Positions 17,029-29,300 of a stretch of DNA of 64,000 bases are shown piece by piece. The first letter of the stretch is position 1, and the number at the start of each line of letters is the position of its first letter. Made by a program: the position numbers and the translations under genes. Origin of the DNA: Pseudomonadota bacterium (GTDB lineage Bacteria > Pseudomonadota > Gammaproteobacteria > Steroidobacterales > Steroidobacteraceae); the NCBI GenBank assembly GCA_021843755.1, contig JAKBWB010000015.1, positions 1-64,000 of the forward strand, in the 5' to 3' direction. The notes below the pieces were generated by a model that worked only from the letters and a program-made list of their open reading frames with translations, was not told the DNA's origin and made no database searches.

Positions 17029-18647
17029 GCACGACAGCACCCGGCGCCGTCGAGCGCGACGTCATGGAGTATGACATCGCGATCATCGGGGGCGGCCCGG
17101 CGGGACTGGCGTGCGCGATCCGGTTGAAGCAGTTGCAGCCGGACCTCAACGTCTGCCTGCTCGAGAAAGGCGCCGCGGTGGGGGCGCACGCCCTGTCTGG
17201 GGCCGTCATCGAGCCCGGACCGCTCGATGCGCTGGCCCCGCAGTGGCGACAATCCCCGCCGTCGATCTGCGTGCCCGCGACGCACGATGAGATGCATCTG
17301 CTCACGCGCACCGCCAAGTTCCGTCTGCCGCTACCGCCGCAACTGCACAATCGCGGCAACTTCATCGTCTCTCTCGGGCTGCTGGCCGCGTGGCTTGCGC
17401 AGCAGGCCGAAGCCCTTGGCGTGGACATCTTCCCGGGCTTCGCGGCGGCCGAGCCGGTATTGGGTTCCGACGGCTCGGTGCGCGGCGTGCGCCTGGGCGA
17501 CGCCGGCCTCGACAAGGCCGGCAAGCCGGGCCCGAACTTCACTCCGGGCGCCGAGATTCACGCCCGCACGACCGTCGTAGCCGAAGGTGCCCGCGGGAGC
17601 CTGGCCAAGCATTTGATTCGACGCTTCGAGCTGGACGCAGGCCGCGACCCGCAAACCTACGGACTTGGACTGAAGGAGCTCTGGCAGCTCCCCGAGGGCC
17701 GCGTGCAGCCTGGCCTGATCCAGCACACGCTCGGCTGGCCGCTCGATACCCGCACCTACGGCGGCGGCTTCATCTATCACCTCGATCACGACCGGGTGTA
17801 TGTCGGGTTCGTCGTCGGGCTCGATTACCGCGACCCGCGCTTCTCGCCATTCGAGGCGTTCCAGCAGTTCAAGCATCACCCGGCGGTCAGGCCCTTGCTC
17901 GAGGGCGGCGAGATCCTGGCTGCGGGCGCGCGCACGATCGCTGCCGGCGGATGGCAGTGCCTGCCCCGCCTGGAGATGCCCGGGGCCCTTCTGATCGGCG
18001 ATGCCGCCGGCGGCGTGAACGTGCCGAAGATCAAGGGCGTCCACCAGGCGATCCGCTCGGGCATGCTGACCGCAGAGCATCTTGCCGAGACCGGCTCGCC
18101 GGCGGGCTTCGATGCGCGCTGGCGGGCATCCGCCGGCGGACGCGAGCTGCGCGCGGTACGCAATTTCAAACCCGGGTTCAACCGCGGCTTGTGGCTCGGC
18201 ATGGCCAACGCCGCCCTCGAGGTCCTCACGCGGGGGCACACCCCGTGGACGCTGCGACACCGGCAAGCCGACCACGAGCGGCTGCGCCACATCGAGGACT
18301 ATCGCTCGCCGCAGCGCCACTGGGTGCAGCGCACACTGCCGCCCAGCGACCGCCTGGCCTCGGTGTTCCTGGCGGCGACGAGCCACGAGGAACGCCAGCC
18401 GGCGCATCTGCACGTGCGCGATCCCTCGATTTGCACCGATCGCTGCGCACGCGAATTCGACAATCCGTGCCAACGGTTCTGTCCGGCGAACGTCTATGAG
18501 ATCGTCGAGGAGTCGGGCCGGCGGCGGCTGCAGATCAATGCTGCCAACTGCGTGCATTGCAAGGCTTGCGACATCAAGGACCCCTACGGCATCATCGATT
18601 GGACGCCGCCGGAGGGCGGCTCCGGCCCCAACTACCAGTCGCTCTAG
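17025..18647 (+). CDS. etfD: Electron-transfer flavoprotein:ubiquinone oxidoreductase
   Basis: A 540-residue membrane-associated flavoprotein that passes electrons from reduced ETF to ubiquinone. FAD is bound by IIGGGPAGLACA near the N-terminus. The mid region carries the ETF-QO signature around HTLGWPLDTRTYGGGFIYHL. The C-terminal domain binds one 4Fe-4S cluster via the cysteine in QRFCP and the three in NCVHCKAC. I start it at the GTG in 17025, which overlaps the SDR stop (GTGA) and gives the family length; the ATG at 17064 is an alternative. Placed in the acyl-CoA operon it provides the respiratory outlet for acyl-CoA dehydrogenases encoded elsewhere; no etfAB is visible here. Confidence 0.92.
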   Translation: MSTTAPGAVERDVMEYDIAIIGGGPAGLACAIRLKQLQPDLNVCLLEKGAAVGAHALSGAVIEPGPLDALAPQWRQSPPSICVPATHDEMHLLTRTAKFRLPLPPQLHNRGNFIVSLGLLAAWLAQQAEALGVDIFPGFAAAEPVLGSDGSVRGVRLGDAGLDKAGKPGPNFTPGAEIHARTTVVAEGARGSLAKHLIRRFELDAGRDPQTYGLGLKELWQLPEGRVQPGLIQHTLGWPLDTRTYGGGFIYHLDHDRVYVGFVVGLDYRDPRFSPFEAFQQFKHHPAVRPLLEGGEILAAGARTIAAGGWQCLPRLEMPGALLIGDAAGGVNVPKIKGVHQAIRSGMLTAEHLAETGSPAGFDARWRASAGGRELRAVRNFKPGFNRGLWLGMANAALEVLTRGHTPWTLRHRQADHERLRHIEDYRSPQRHWVQRTLPPSDRLASVFLAATSHEERQPAHLHVRDPSICTDRCAREFDNPCQRFCPANVYEIVEESGRRRLQINAANCVHCKACDIKDPYGIIDWTPPEGGSGPNYQSL

Positions 18648-18652
18648 CCACT

Positions 18653-20608
<1,956 letters not shown>

Positions 20609-20621
20609 GCGGCACGGGTCC

Positions 20622-21740
20622 GTGGATCCCTCCGCCGTGCCTACGCTGCACGAGCTCTACGACCGCCAACTGCGCGCGCGCGGCTACAGCGCCGATGCCG
20701 CGCAGCTGAAAGCGGTCGGCTGCCTCGAGGACCTGCGCGGGCGGTTGGCGGCCGGCGGGCGCGCCGACGCGCAGCCGTTCGCCGCCCGCCTGCTGCGCCG
20801 CCTGAGCGCGCGCGTGTTCCGGCCGCAGCGCGGCATATACCTGTGGGGCCCCGTAGGGCGCGGCAAGACCTGGCTGATGGACCTGTTCTTCCAGAGCCTG
20901 CCGTTTCCCGAGCGGCTCCGCCGTCATTTCCACCGCTTCATGCATGACGTGCATGCCGAGCTCAATACGCTCCGGGACCGGGACGAGCCGCTCGAGATCA
21001 TTGCCGAGCGCCTCGCCCGCCAGACTCGCATCCTGTGCTTCGACGAGCTGTTCGTTGCTGACATCGCCGATGCCATGATCCTCGCCGGGCTGTTCGCAGG
21101 CCTGTTCCGGCGCGGCGTCACGCTGGTCGCGACCTCCAACGTGCCACCGCGGGAGCTGTATCGCAACGGCCTGCAGCGCCAGCGCTTCCTCCCCGCGATC
21201 GACCTGATCGAGCGCAACACCAGGGTATTGGCCGTCGACGGCCCGCGTGACTACCGCCTGCGGCAGCTGACACAGGCCGGCACCTATATCACCACCTCCG
21301 ATCCCGAGGGGGAACCGCGCCTGCGCGCGCTGTTTGCCGACCTTGCGCAGCATGCGCAATGGGCCGACGGCGTGATCGAGATCAACGGCCGATCCATTCC
21401 CGTCGTTCGCCAGAGCGACAGCGCCGTGTGGTTCGACTTCCAGGCGCTGTGCGCAGGTCCGCGCAGTCAGGAAGATTACATCGAAATCGCCCGGCTATAC
21501 TCGGCGGTAGTGCTCTCGGGGGTGCCGCGGCTCGACGCGGCGCACGAGGACGAGGCCCGGCGCTTCATCGCGCTGATCGACGAGCTCTACGACCGCCGTG
21601 TCAAGCTGGTGATCTGCGCAATTGGCGCGCCGCAGACACTGTATCGCGGCGAGCGGCTGCGCGGCGAGTTCCAGCGCACCGCGAGCCGACTCGTCGAGAT
21701 GCAGAGCGCCGAGTACCTTGCCCGCGAGCACATGCCCTGA
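20622..21740 (+). CDS. zapE: Cell-division ATPase ZapE (AFG1-like)
   Basis: A 372-residue AAA-type ATPase. Walker A is GPVGRGKT at 76-83, Walker B is in [15 protein letters not shown], and sensor 1 is in [13 protein letters not shown]. The C-terminal [19 protein letters not shown] block is diagnostic of the ZapE/AFG1/LACE1 family. In E. coli ZapE associates with FtsZ rings under stress; mitochondrial relatives assist respiratory-complex quality control. The start is GTG 20622, 13 bases after the acetoacetyl-CoA synthetase gene; it may read through from that operon although the function is unrelated. Confidence 0.92.
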   Translation: MDPSAVPTLHELYDRQLRARGYSADAAQLKAVGCLEDLRGRLAAGGRADAQPFAARLLRRLSARVFRPQRGIYLWGPVGRGKTWLMDLFFQSLPFPERLRRHFHRFMHDVHAELNTLRDRDEPLEIIAERLARQTRILCFDELFVADIADAMILAGLFAGLFRRGVTLVATSNVPPRELYRNGLQRQRFLPAIDLIERNTRVLAVDGPRDYRLRQLTQAGTYITTSDPEGEPRLRALFADLAQHAQWADGVIEINGRSIPVVRQSDSAVWFDFQALCAGPRSQEDYIEIARLYSAVVLSGVPRLDAAHEDEARRFIALIDELYDRRVKLVICAIGAPQTLYRGERLRGEFQRTASRLVEMQSAEYLAREHMP

Positions 21741-21872
21741 GCGGCCCGACTCGCCCGCCGGAATCTGCGCGGCCGCGGGCCGTGATAGACTGTCTGCCCA
21801 GCGTGTGTTTCCCGGCGCCGGCGCATCTGCGGCTCGCGCCGCGCACAACTCCCGTACCCGGAGACTTTCAAC

Positions 21873-23150
21873 GTGATGAATTTGCGCAGGTGCCGCATAG
21901 GCTTGATCGGCCTGGGATATGTCGGGCTGCCGCTCGCCGTCGAGTTCGGCAAGCATTTCGATACGGTCGGCTTCGACGTCAAGCCGGACCGTATCGCCGA
22001 GTTGGAGGCCGGGCGCGACAGCACGCTCGAAGTCAGCCGGCGCGAGCTGGCCGCGGCCGAGCATCTGTCATTCACCTGCGATCCGGCGGATCTGCGCCGC
22101 TGCCGCGTCTTCATCGTCACGGTACCGACGCCCATCGATATCTACAAGCGCCCGGATTTGAGCCCGCTCATCGCCGCGAGCGTCGCCGTCGGCAAGGTGC
22201 TGAAGAAGGGCGATGTGGTCGTTTACGAGTCGACCGTGTATCCCGGGTGCACGGAGGAAGTCTGCGTGCCCATACTCGCGCGCGAATCCGGGCTGCGCCT
22301 CAATGACGGATTCTTCGTCGGCTACAGTCCCGAGCGCATCAACCCCGGCGACAAGGAGCATCGCCTGACGACCATCAAGAAGGTCACCTCCGGCTCGACC
22401 CCGGCGGCGGCCGAGTTCATCGATTCGCTCTACCGGGCCATCATTACCGCCGGCACGCACCGGGCCTCGAGCATCAAGGTGGCCGAGGCGGCCAAGGTCA
22501 TCGAGAACACGCAGCGCGACGTCAACATTGCGCTGATCAACGAGCTGGCGCTGATCTTCGCGCGGCTCGGCATCGACACCGAGGAAGTGCTGCAGGCGGC
22601 CGGATCGAAGTGGAATTTCCTGCCGTTCCGTCCCGGCCTCGTCGGCGGCCACTGCATCGGCGTCGACCCGTACTACCTGACGCACAAGGCACAGGAACTC
22701 GGCTATCACCCCGAGATGATCCTCGCCGGTCGCCGCCTCAACGACAACATGCCGATCTACGTCGTTACCGACATCGTCAAGCTGATGAACCGCAAGCGCA
22801 TCCACACCAACGGCGCGCGCGCCCTCGTGCTCGGCATCACCTTCAAGGAGAACTGTCCCGACGTGCGCAACTCAAAGGCCGTGGACGTGGTGCGGGAGCT
22901 GCGCAAATACGGGGCGCAGGTGGACGTCCACGACCCGTGGGCCGACCGCCGCGAATGCCTGCGCGAGTACGGACTGCGTCCGGTGAGCAGGCTGCGGCCC
23001 AACTATTACGACTTGGTCGTGCTCGCGGTCGCACACGATCAGTTCCGCAAGCTCGGCGCGGCCGCCATCCGCAAGCTGTGCCGCAGGAACCACGTGCTCT
23101 ACGACATCAAGCACGCGTTTCCGGCGGCCGAGGTCGACGCCCGGCTGTGA
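21873..23150 (+). CDS. tviB: UDP-N-acetyl-D-glucosamine/galactosamine dehydrogenase (TviB/WbpA-like)
   Basis: A 425-residue UDP-glucose/GDP-mannose dehydrogenase family enzyme. The Rossmann motif is [11 protein letters not shown] at 10-20, with the catalytic cysteine in [12 protein letters not shown] and the lysine in the conserved [19 protein letters not shown] helix. It oxidises the C6 hydroxyl of a UDP-N-acetylhexosamine to the uronic acid, using NAD twice, for surface polysaccharide synthesis. The close match to TviB/WbpA blocks ([16 protein letters not shown]) favours N-acetylhexosamine over glucose. GGAGA lies 8 bases before a GTG (21873) followed directly by an ATG (21876). No other polysaccharide gene adjoins, so it is an orphan here. 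Confidence 0.88.
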   Translation: MMNLRRCRIGLIGLGYVGLPLAVEFGKHFDTVGFDVKPDRIAELEAGRDSTLEVSRRELAAAEHLSFTCDPADLRRCRVFIVTVPTPIDIYKRPDLSPLIAASVAVGKVLKKGDVVVYESTVYPGCTEEVCVPILARESGLRLNDGFFVGYSPERINPGDKEHRLTTIKKVTSGSTPAAAEFIDSLYRAIITAGTHRASSIKVAEAAKVIENTQRDVNIALINELALIFARLGIDTEEVLQAAGSKWNFLPFRPGLVGGHCIGVDPYYLTHKAQELGYHPEMILAGRRLNDNMPIYVVTDIVKLMNRKRIHTNGARALVLGITFKENCPDVRNSKAVDVVRELRKYGAQVDVHDPWADRRECLREYGLRPVSRLRPNYYDLVVLAVAHDQFRKLGAAAIRKLCRRNHVLYDIKHAFPAAEVDARL

Positions 23151-23184
23151 TCCGGCCCGCACCGGCGCCCCGCGCCGCCGACGG

Positions 23185-24237
23185 CTAGATCACGCCGCGG
23201 CGGATCTGATCGAGTTCGATGGATTCGAACAGGGCGCGGAAGTTGCCTTCGCCGAAACCTTCGTTGCCCTTGCGTTGGATGATCTCGAAGAAGATCGGAC
23301 CGATGACGTTGGTGGTGAAGATCTGCAGCAGCAGCCCCTCGCCCGCCTGCGGATTGCCGTCGATGAGGATGCGCCGGCGGCGCAGCGCCTCGAGCGGCTC
23401 GCCGTGGCAGGGCACGCGCGCCTCGATCCGCTCGTAGTACGTATCGGGGGTATCCTGAAACGCGATGCCGTGACCGCGCAATGTGTCGACCGTGCGATAA
23501 ATGTCGTCGGTGGCGAGCGCGATGTGCTGAATGCCCTCGCCGTGGTATGCGCGCAGGTATTCCTCGATCTGGCTCTTCTCGTCCTGCGATTCGTTGATCG
23601 GAATGCGGATCTTGCCGCACGGACTGGTCATGGCGCGCGAGAACAGCCCGGTGTGCCGGCCTTCGATGTCGAAATAGCGAATCTGCCGGAAATTGAACAG
23701 CTTCGCGTAGAAGCCGGCCCACTTGTCCATGTTGCCGCGCGCGACGTTGTGCGTCAGATGATCGATCACCGTCAGCCCGGCCTCGCGTGACCCGGGAGGG
23801 GGGGCCACCGGGCGGAAATCCACGTCGTAGATCGTCTGCCCGCCATAGCGGTCCACCAGATAGATCAGCGATCCGCCGATGCCCTCGATGCACGGGATGT
23901 TGAGCTCCATCGGCCCGGCATTCTGCGGCCCGCTCGTCGCACCGAGCTCGAGGGCGCGCCGGTAGGCGTAGGCGGCATCCCTGACACGGAAGGCCATCGC
24001 ACAGGCCGAAGGCCCGTGACGCTTCGCGAAGCGCTGGGCGAACGAATCCGGCTCGGCATTGATGATGAAGTTGATCGCACCCTGACCATGAAGCGTCACG
24101 TTCTTGGACCGGTGGCGGGCCCTGACCGGGAAGCCCATGCGCTCGAACAGATCGCGCAGCAGCCCGGGATCGGGCGCGGTGTATTCGACGAATTCGAAAC
24201 CGTCGGTGCCCATCGGATTCTCGCCAGTCTGGCTCAT
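23185..24237 (-). CDS. hppD: 4-Hydroxyphenylpyruvate dioxygenase
   Basis: A 350-residue non-haem iron dioxygenase converting 4-hydroxyphenylpyruvate to homogentisate in tyrosine breakdown. Two vicinal-oxygen-chelate domains are visible. The C-terminal one holds the three iron ligands: histidine in IDHLTHNV, histidine in IQHIAL and glutamate in FFEIIQRKG. The FGEGNFRALFESIE tail is family-specific and caps the active site. I choose ATG 24237 with GGAG 6 bases upstream; an open frame continues 104 codons further but those residues are unlike the family and cross the gdh promoter. No hmgA or fahA adjoins. It is divergent from the large glutamate dehydrogenase gene, both amino-acid catabolic. Confidence 0.95.
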   Translation of the reverse strand: MSQTGENPMGTDGFEFVEYTAPDPGLLRDLFERMGFPVRARHRSKNVTLHGQGAINFIINAEPDSFAQRFAKRHGPSACAMAFRVRDAAYAYRRALELGATSGPQNAGPMELNIPCIEGIGGSLIYLVDRYGGQTIYDVDFRPVAPPPGSREAGLTVIDHLTHNVARGNMDKWAGFYAKLFNFRQIRYFDIEGRHTGLFSRAMTSPCGKIRIPINESQDEKSQIEEYLRAYHGEGIQHIALATDDIYRTVDTLRGHGIAFQDTPDTYYERIEARVPCHGEPLEALRRRRILIDGNPQAGEGLLLQIFTTNVIGPIFFEIIQRKGNEGFGEGNFRALFESIELDQIRRGVI

Positions 24238-24292
24238 CGGCAGCTCCGTGGTGCGGGCCGGGATCGGCGGCCTTTTCGTTGCGCCCGCAACT

Positions 24293-24333
24293 ATTATACC
24301 CTGACGACCCCGGAGTGCACAGACGTATATAAT
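24293..24333. promoter_or_regulatory. Back-to-back promoters for hppD and gdh
   Basis: On the minus strand a perfect TATAAT (24298-24293) lies 56 bases upstream of hppD, with only a weak -35-like TGTGCA (24321-24316). On the plus strand a perfect TATAAT (24328-24333) lies 11 bases before the gdh ATG at 24345, putting the expected transcript start about 5 bases before the ATG. No ribosome-binding site precedes that ATG, consistent with a near-leaderless mRNA. Confidence 0.55.
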
Positions 24334-24344
24334 TGCCGCCCACC

Positions 24345-27300
24345 ATGCACGCCCCATCCTCCCCGGCCGGCGAGGGCCGGCACCTGCGCAGTATTCCTCC
24401 TGCGCGCCTCGTCCTGATCGACCGCATCGTGCGCGTCCGCCTGCCGCGCGGCGCACGGGTATCGCAGGAGTTTCTGCGCGCCTACTACCGCGGCGTGGGC
24501 GAGGAAGACCTCGCGGCACGCGCGCCGGCGTCGCTGGCGCATGCGGCACGCTGCCACCTCGAGCTCGGGCGCCGTCGCGCTCCCGGTCAATCGCTGGTGC
24601 GGATCTTCAATCCCGATCCCCGCAAGGACGGCTTCGAAACCGCCCATACGGTAGTACAGATTGTCACCGACGACCGGCCGTTTCTGATCGATTCGATCAG
24701 TCTGGCATTCGCGCGCGCCGGTCTCGCCGTGCACGTGATCGTGCACCCGGTGCTCGACATCCGCCGCGACTCCCGCGGGATACTGACGGGCATCGGCGCG
24801 CAGGGCGCGCGCCCTGCGCGCATCGAGTCCTGGGAGATGTTCGAAATCGATCGGCGGACCGATCCGCAGACGCTCGAGCGCCTGCGCCGCGACATCGACT
24901 CGACGCTGCGCGACGTGCGCCTCGCCGTGGACGACTGGACGGCGATGCGTGAGCGCGTTCAAGCCGTCATCGCCGATCTCGATCACCGGCGCCCGCCCTT
25001 GCCGAGCGAGGAGATCTCCGAGGCGCGCCAACTGCTGCAGTGGATGGAAGAGCGCAATTTCGTCTTCCTCGGCTATCGCCAATACCTGCTCCAGCGCGGC
25101 GCTCGAAAGGATCTGCTGAAATCTCAGCCCCGCACCGGCCTCGGCATCCTGCGCGCCGCGGCGGGCATGCGCCGGCCGACCATGACCGAACTGCGCGGGG
25201 AGATCCGCGAGCGCGCCCGCGAGCACGAGCTGCTGGTGCTGACCAAGGCCAACTCCATGGCCACCGTGCACCGCTCGGAGTACCTCGATTACGTCGGCGT
25301 GAAGACCTTCGATGCGCGCGGCGAAGTCGACGGCGAGCATCGGTTTCTCGGCCTGTGGACCTCCACCGCCTACCACCGCAGCCCGCGCGACATCCCGGTG
25401 TTGCGCCTGAAGGTCGCACGGGTCATACAATATTTCGGACTCGATCCGCAGAGCCACGACGGCAAGGCCGTGCTCAACGTGCTCGAGACGTATCCGCGCG
25501 ATGAGCTCTTCCAGGCCAACACGCGCGATCTGGTCCGCATCTGCCGGGGCGTCGTCAACCTGTACGAGCGGCGCACCGTGCGCCTGCTCGCGCGGCGCGA
25601 TCCGTATCACCGGTTCTTCTCATGCCTCGTCTACGTTCCGCGCGACCGTTACAACACCGACGTGCGCGAGCGCATCGAGCGGATCGTGCTCGAGGGCTTC
25701 GGCGGGACCTCGGTCGAAAGTCAGGTACAGATCTCCAGCTCCAGTCATGCGCGCGTGCACGTCGTGGTGCGCACCGTGCCCGGCGAGCAACACAAGACCG
25801 ACGTGCTCGCGATCGAGCGGAAGATCTCCGCCGCGACCCTCACATGGAGCGATCATCTGCACGACGTGCTGGTCGCGCGCAACGGCGAGGCGGAAGGCCT
25901 GGCGCTCGCCGAGCGTTATCGGCACACGTTCCCCCTGGCCTACGAAGAGAACGTGACCGCGGCCGAGGCGCTCGCCGACATCGCGGATCTGGAGCGGCTG
26001 CGCGCCGCGCCCCGGGAGCGCTGCGTGAGCCTGCACCGCAAGCCGGGCCAGGCCGCTGCGCAGATGCACCTGAAGATCGTCAAGCTCGGCGAACCGGTAT
26101 CGATCTCCGATCTGTTGCCGATGCTGGAGAATTTCGGACTGCGCGTCATCGCGGAGCGACCCTACGAGCTTGCCTGGCCGCACGGCGGCATCGCCTGGAT
26201 CCAGGACTTCGAACTCGAGCATCGCGACGGCCGCGCCGTCGACCTGCCGCGCGTCGAAGCGCGCTTCAAGGAGGCGCTCGCAGCCGGCTGGGACGGCATG
26301 GCGGAGAATGACGGCTTCAACCGCCTGCTGTTCACCGCCGATCTCACCGCGCGCCAGATTCTGGTGCTGCGCGCCTATTGCCGCTATCTGCTGCAGACCG
26401 GCGTGCCGTTCAGTCAGAGTTACATGGAGCGCACGCTCGGGGCGAATCCGGGCATCGCCGCGGAGCTGGTGCGCCTGTTCGAGGCACGCTTCGATCCGGA
26501 TCGCCCGCGCGGCAACTCGGAGCGCGGGCGGACCGCCGAGCAGATCGGGAAGCGCATCCGCGCCGGACTCGAATCGGTCAGCAGCCTGGATGAGGACCGT
26601 ATCCTGCGCGCGTATCTGACCCTGGTGAACGCCACGCTGCGCACCAATCACTTCCGCCGCGATACCGCGGGGGCTCCCCTGCCCTATCTGTCGTTCAAAC
26701 TCGATCCTGCGGCCATTGCCGACCTGCCGCTGCCGCGGCCGAAGTACGAGATCTTCGTCTACAGCCCGCGCGTCGAGGGCGTGCACCTGCGCATGGGAGA
26801 GGTGGCCCGCGGGGGCATACGCTGGTCTGACCGGCGCGAGGACTTCCGCACCGAGATCCTCGGTCTGATGAAGGCGCAGAACGTCAAGAACACCCTGATC
26901 GTGCCGGTCGGAGCCAAGGGAGGCTTCGTGCCGAAGTGCCTCCCGCAGGCGGGCCGGGAGGAGATTCAGACCGAGGTAACCGCCTGCTACCGGACTTTCA
27001 TCCAGGGCCTGCTCGATCTGACCGACAACATCGTCGCCGGCCGCATCGTTGCGCCGCCCCGGGTGGTCCGCCGCGATGGCGATGATCCTTACCTGGTGGT
27101 GGCCGCGGACAAAGGCACCGCGACCTTCTCCGACACGGCCAACGGCATTGCGGCCGAATACGGCTTCTGGCTCGGTGATGCGTTCGCCTCCGGCGGCTCG
27201 GCGGGCTACGACCACAAGGGGCTCGGCATCACCGCGCGCGGCGCCTGGGAGTGCGTCAAGCGCCACTTCCGCGAGCTCGGTCGCGACATTCAAAAGGAGG

Positions 27301-29192
27301 AATTCACCGTTGCCGGCATCGGCGACATGTCCGGAGACGTGTTCGGCAACGGCATGCTGCTCTCCCGGCACATCCTCCTGCAGGCGGCCTTCGATCACCG
27401 GCATATCTTCCTCGATCCCAAGCCCGATGCGGCCGTGAGCTTCGCGGAGCGGCAGCGGCTGTTCGCGCTGCCGCGCTCGAGCTGGGACGACTATGACCGC
27501 AAGCGCATCTCGGCCGGCGGCGGTGTGTTTCCCCGCAGCGCCAAATCCATCATGCTCTCGCCGCAGGCCCGCGCCCTGCTCGGGCTGGAGGGCGCCTCGG
27601 CCGCGCCCGTCGAGGTCATCCGCGCGATTCTGCGCCTGCCGGTCGACCTGCTCTGGAACGGCGGCATCGGCACTTACGTCAAGGCGACCCAGGAATCCAA
27701 CGCGGAAGTCGGCGACCGCGCCAACGACGTGCTGCGCATCAACGGCCGGGAGCTGCGCGCCCGGGTCGCGGGCGAAGGCGGCAACCTCGGCTTCACCCAG
27801 CGCGGACGCGTGGAATACGCCCGCAGCGGCGGCCGGCTCAACACCGATTTCATCGACAACTCCGCCGGCGTCAACACCTCGGACGTCGAAGTCAACCTGA
27901 AGATCCTGCTCAATCCGCTGGTACACGCCGGCAAGCTGTCGCTTGCCGCGCGCAACCGGCTGCTCGCGCGCATGTCGGACGAGGTCAGCGCGCTGGTGTT
28001 GCGCAACAACTACCTGCAGAGCCAGGCGATCAGTACGCTCGAACAGCAGAGCAAGGCGCGGCTGGCGGAGTTTCAGCATCTGATCCGCCTGCTCGAGCGC
28101 GCCGGCGGTCTGAATCGGTCCCTGGAGTTCCTGCCGAGCGACGAGGAGATCGGCGAGCGGCGCAAGAGCGGCGAGGGCCTGACCCGCCCCGAGCTGTCCA
28201 TTCTGCTCTCCTACAGCAAGATCTGGCTCAACAGCCACCTGCTCGATTCGGACGTGCCCGAGGACCCGTACCTCTCGAGCGAACTCGAGCGCTACTTCCC
28301 CGCGCCGGTCCGCGCACGCTTCGCGCGCGCGATCGAGCAGCACCGGCTGCGCCGCCAGATCATCGCCACCGCGACGGCCAACGGCTTGATCAACCGGATG
28401 GGCCCCACATTCGTACTGCGCGCGCAGGAAGACACCGGCGCCGAGCCGGCGCAGATCGCCCGCGCCTACTCCGCCGCCCGGGAGATCTTCCAGATGCGCG
28501 ACCTCTGGGAGGACATCGAAGCGCTCGACAATCACGCGCCGGCGAAGATCCAGTACCTTGCGGCATTCGAGACCAGCCGCCTGCTGCGCCATGCGACATA
28601 TTGGCTGCTCGCGCACCGGCCGGCCCTCAAAGTCGCCACGGCGGTCGGGGAGTTCCGCGCCGCCGTACACGAGATCGGCGCGCACCTTCCGCAGGTACTG
28701 AGCGGCGCGTGGCGCGCGCACTTCGATTCGAGCCGGGCCCAGCTGGCCAAGGCGGGGCTGCCGCATGTGCTGGCCGAGCGCCTGGCGAGCCTCGAGTCCC
28801 ACAATGCTTCGCTCGATATCGCGGAGATCGCGGCGGTCCACGCCAGGACGATCGCGGAAACGGCCCGCATCTACTTCGAGGTAGGAGCTCGCACCGGCAT
28901 CGACTGGCTGCGTGAGCAGATCGAACGACTGTCGGTCGAGGGTCCGTGGCAGGCCAGCGCTCGAACCGGGGTACGCGATGCGGCGATGCGCATTCATCGA
29001 ACCCTCACCGAGCGCGTGCTCACTCGGAAAGCGCGCGGCGGCGCCACCGCGCGCGTCGACGCGTGGCAACGGAGCGAAGCGCGCCGGTTCGCCCATTGGG
29101 AGCGCGCGCTCACGGAGATGCGCGCGGCCGGCGCCGCCGATTTCGCCACGCTCACCGTGGGTGTCGAGACGCTCCGCAAGCTCGCCGACTAG
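24345..29192 (+). CDS. gdhB: Large NAD-dependent glutamate dehydrogenase (180 kDa class)
   Basis: A 1615-residue enzyme deaminating glutamate to 2-oxoglutarate and ammonia with NAD. The N-terminal half (about 1-700) contains ACT-like regulatory segments found only in this class. The catalytic core starts at GGIRWSDRREDFRTEI, with the reactive lysine in GAKGGFVPK, and continues through the NAD domain with GIGDMSGDVFGNGM and GEGGNLGFTQRGR. The C-terminal 350 residues are helical. Length matches the 1600-residue group of Pseudomonas, Caulobacter and relatives. A TTG at 24333 is a less likely start. It sits alone between hppD and gpmA. Confidence 0.93.
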   Translation: MHAPSSPAGEGRHLRSIPPARLVLIDRIVRVRLPRGARVSQEFLRAYYRGVGEEDLAARAPASLAHAARCHLELGRRRAPGQSLVRIFNPDPRKDGFETAHTVVQIVTDDRPFLIDSISLAFARAGLAVHVIVHPVLDIRRDSRGILTGIGAQGARPARIESWEMFEIDRRTDPQTLERLRRDIDSTLRDVRLAVDDWTAMRERVQAVIADLDHRRPPLPSEEISEARQLLQWMEERNFVFLGYRQYLLQRGARKDLLKSQPRTGLGILRAAAGMRRPTMTELRGEIRERAREHELLVLTKANSMATVHRSEYLDYVGVKTFDARGEVDGEHRFLGLWTSTAYHRSPRDIPVLRLKVARVIQYFGLDPQSHDGKAVLNVLETYPRDELFQANTRDLVRICRGVVNLYERRTVRLLARRDPYHRFFSCLVYVPRDRYNTDVRERIERIVLEGFGGTSVESQVQISSSSHARVHVVVRTVPGEQHKTDVLAIERKISAATLTWSDHLHDVLVARNGEAEGLALAERYRHTFPLAYEENVTAAEALADIADLERLRAAPRERCVSLHRKPGQAAAQMHLKIVKLGEPVSISDLLPMLENFGLRVIAERPYELAWPHGGIAWIQDFELEHRDGRAVDLPRVEARFKEALAAGWDGMAENDGFNRLLFTADLTARQILVLRAYCRYLLQTGVPFSQSYMERTLGANPGIAAELVRLFEARFDPDRPRGNSERGRTAEQIGKRIRAGLESVSSLDEDRILRAYLTLVNATLRTNHFRRDTAGAPLPYLSFKLDPAAIADLPLPRPKYEIFVYSPRVEGVHLRMGEVARGGIRWSDRREDFRTEILGLMKAQNVKNTLIVPVGAKGGFVPKCLPQAGREEIQTEVTACYRTFIQGLLDLTDNIVAGRIVAPPRVVRRDGDDPYLVVAADKGTATFSDTANGIAAEYGFWLGDAFASGGSAGYDHKGLGITARGAWECVKRHFRELGRDIQKEEFTVAGIGDMSGDVFGNGMLLSRHILLQAAFDHRHIFLDPKPDAAVSFAERQRLFALPRSSWDDYDRKRISAGGGVFPRSAKSIMLSPQARALLGLEGASAAPVEVIRAILRLPVDLLWNGGIGTYVKATQESNAEVGDRANDVLRINGRELRARVAGEGGNLGFTQRGRVEYARSGGRLNTDFIDNSAGVNTSDVEVNLKILLNPLVHAGKLSLAARNRLLARMSDEVSALVLRNNYLQSQAISTLEQQSKARLAEFQHLIRLLERAGGLNRSLEFLPSDEEIGERRKSGEGLTRPELSILLSYSKIWLNSHLLDSDVPEDPYLSSELERYFPAPVRARFARAIEQHRLRRQIIATATANGLINRMGPTFVLRAQEDTGAEPAQIARAYSAAREIFQMRDLWEDIEALDNHAPAKIQYLAAFETSRLLRHATYWLLAHRPALKVATAVGEFRAAVHEIGAHLPQVLSGAWRAHFDSSRAQLAKAGLPHVLAERLASLESHNASLDIAEIAAVHARTIAETARIYFEVGARTGIDWLREQIERLSVEGPWQASARTGVRDAAMRIHRTLTERVLTRKARGGATARVDAWQRSEARRFAHWERALTEMRAAGAADFATLTVGVETLRKLAD

Positions 29193-29300
29193 CGCACTTC
29201 GCTATACTCGAGTGCCTGTGCGGCCGGTAAGCGCCGCGGGGCCGCCGTTGTTCGCATGCGCGCCCCGGCGATCGGTCCACGTCACGATGGAGGTACCCAC

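Noticed and set aside
22128-22142. CATCGATATC inside the nucleotide-sugar dehydrogenase gene
   Set aside because: Again coding-derived (Pro-Ile-Asp-Ile) and lacking the second arm.
25620-29096. 1158-codon open frame antisense to the glutamate dehydrogenase gene
   Set aside because: The plus-strand gene has clear catalytic motifs; the antisense frame has none and arises from codon-position GC bias.
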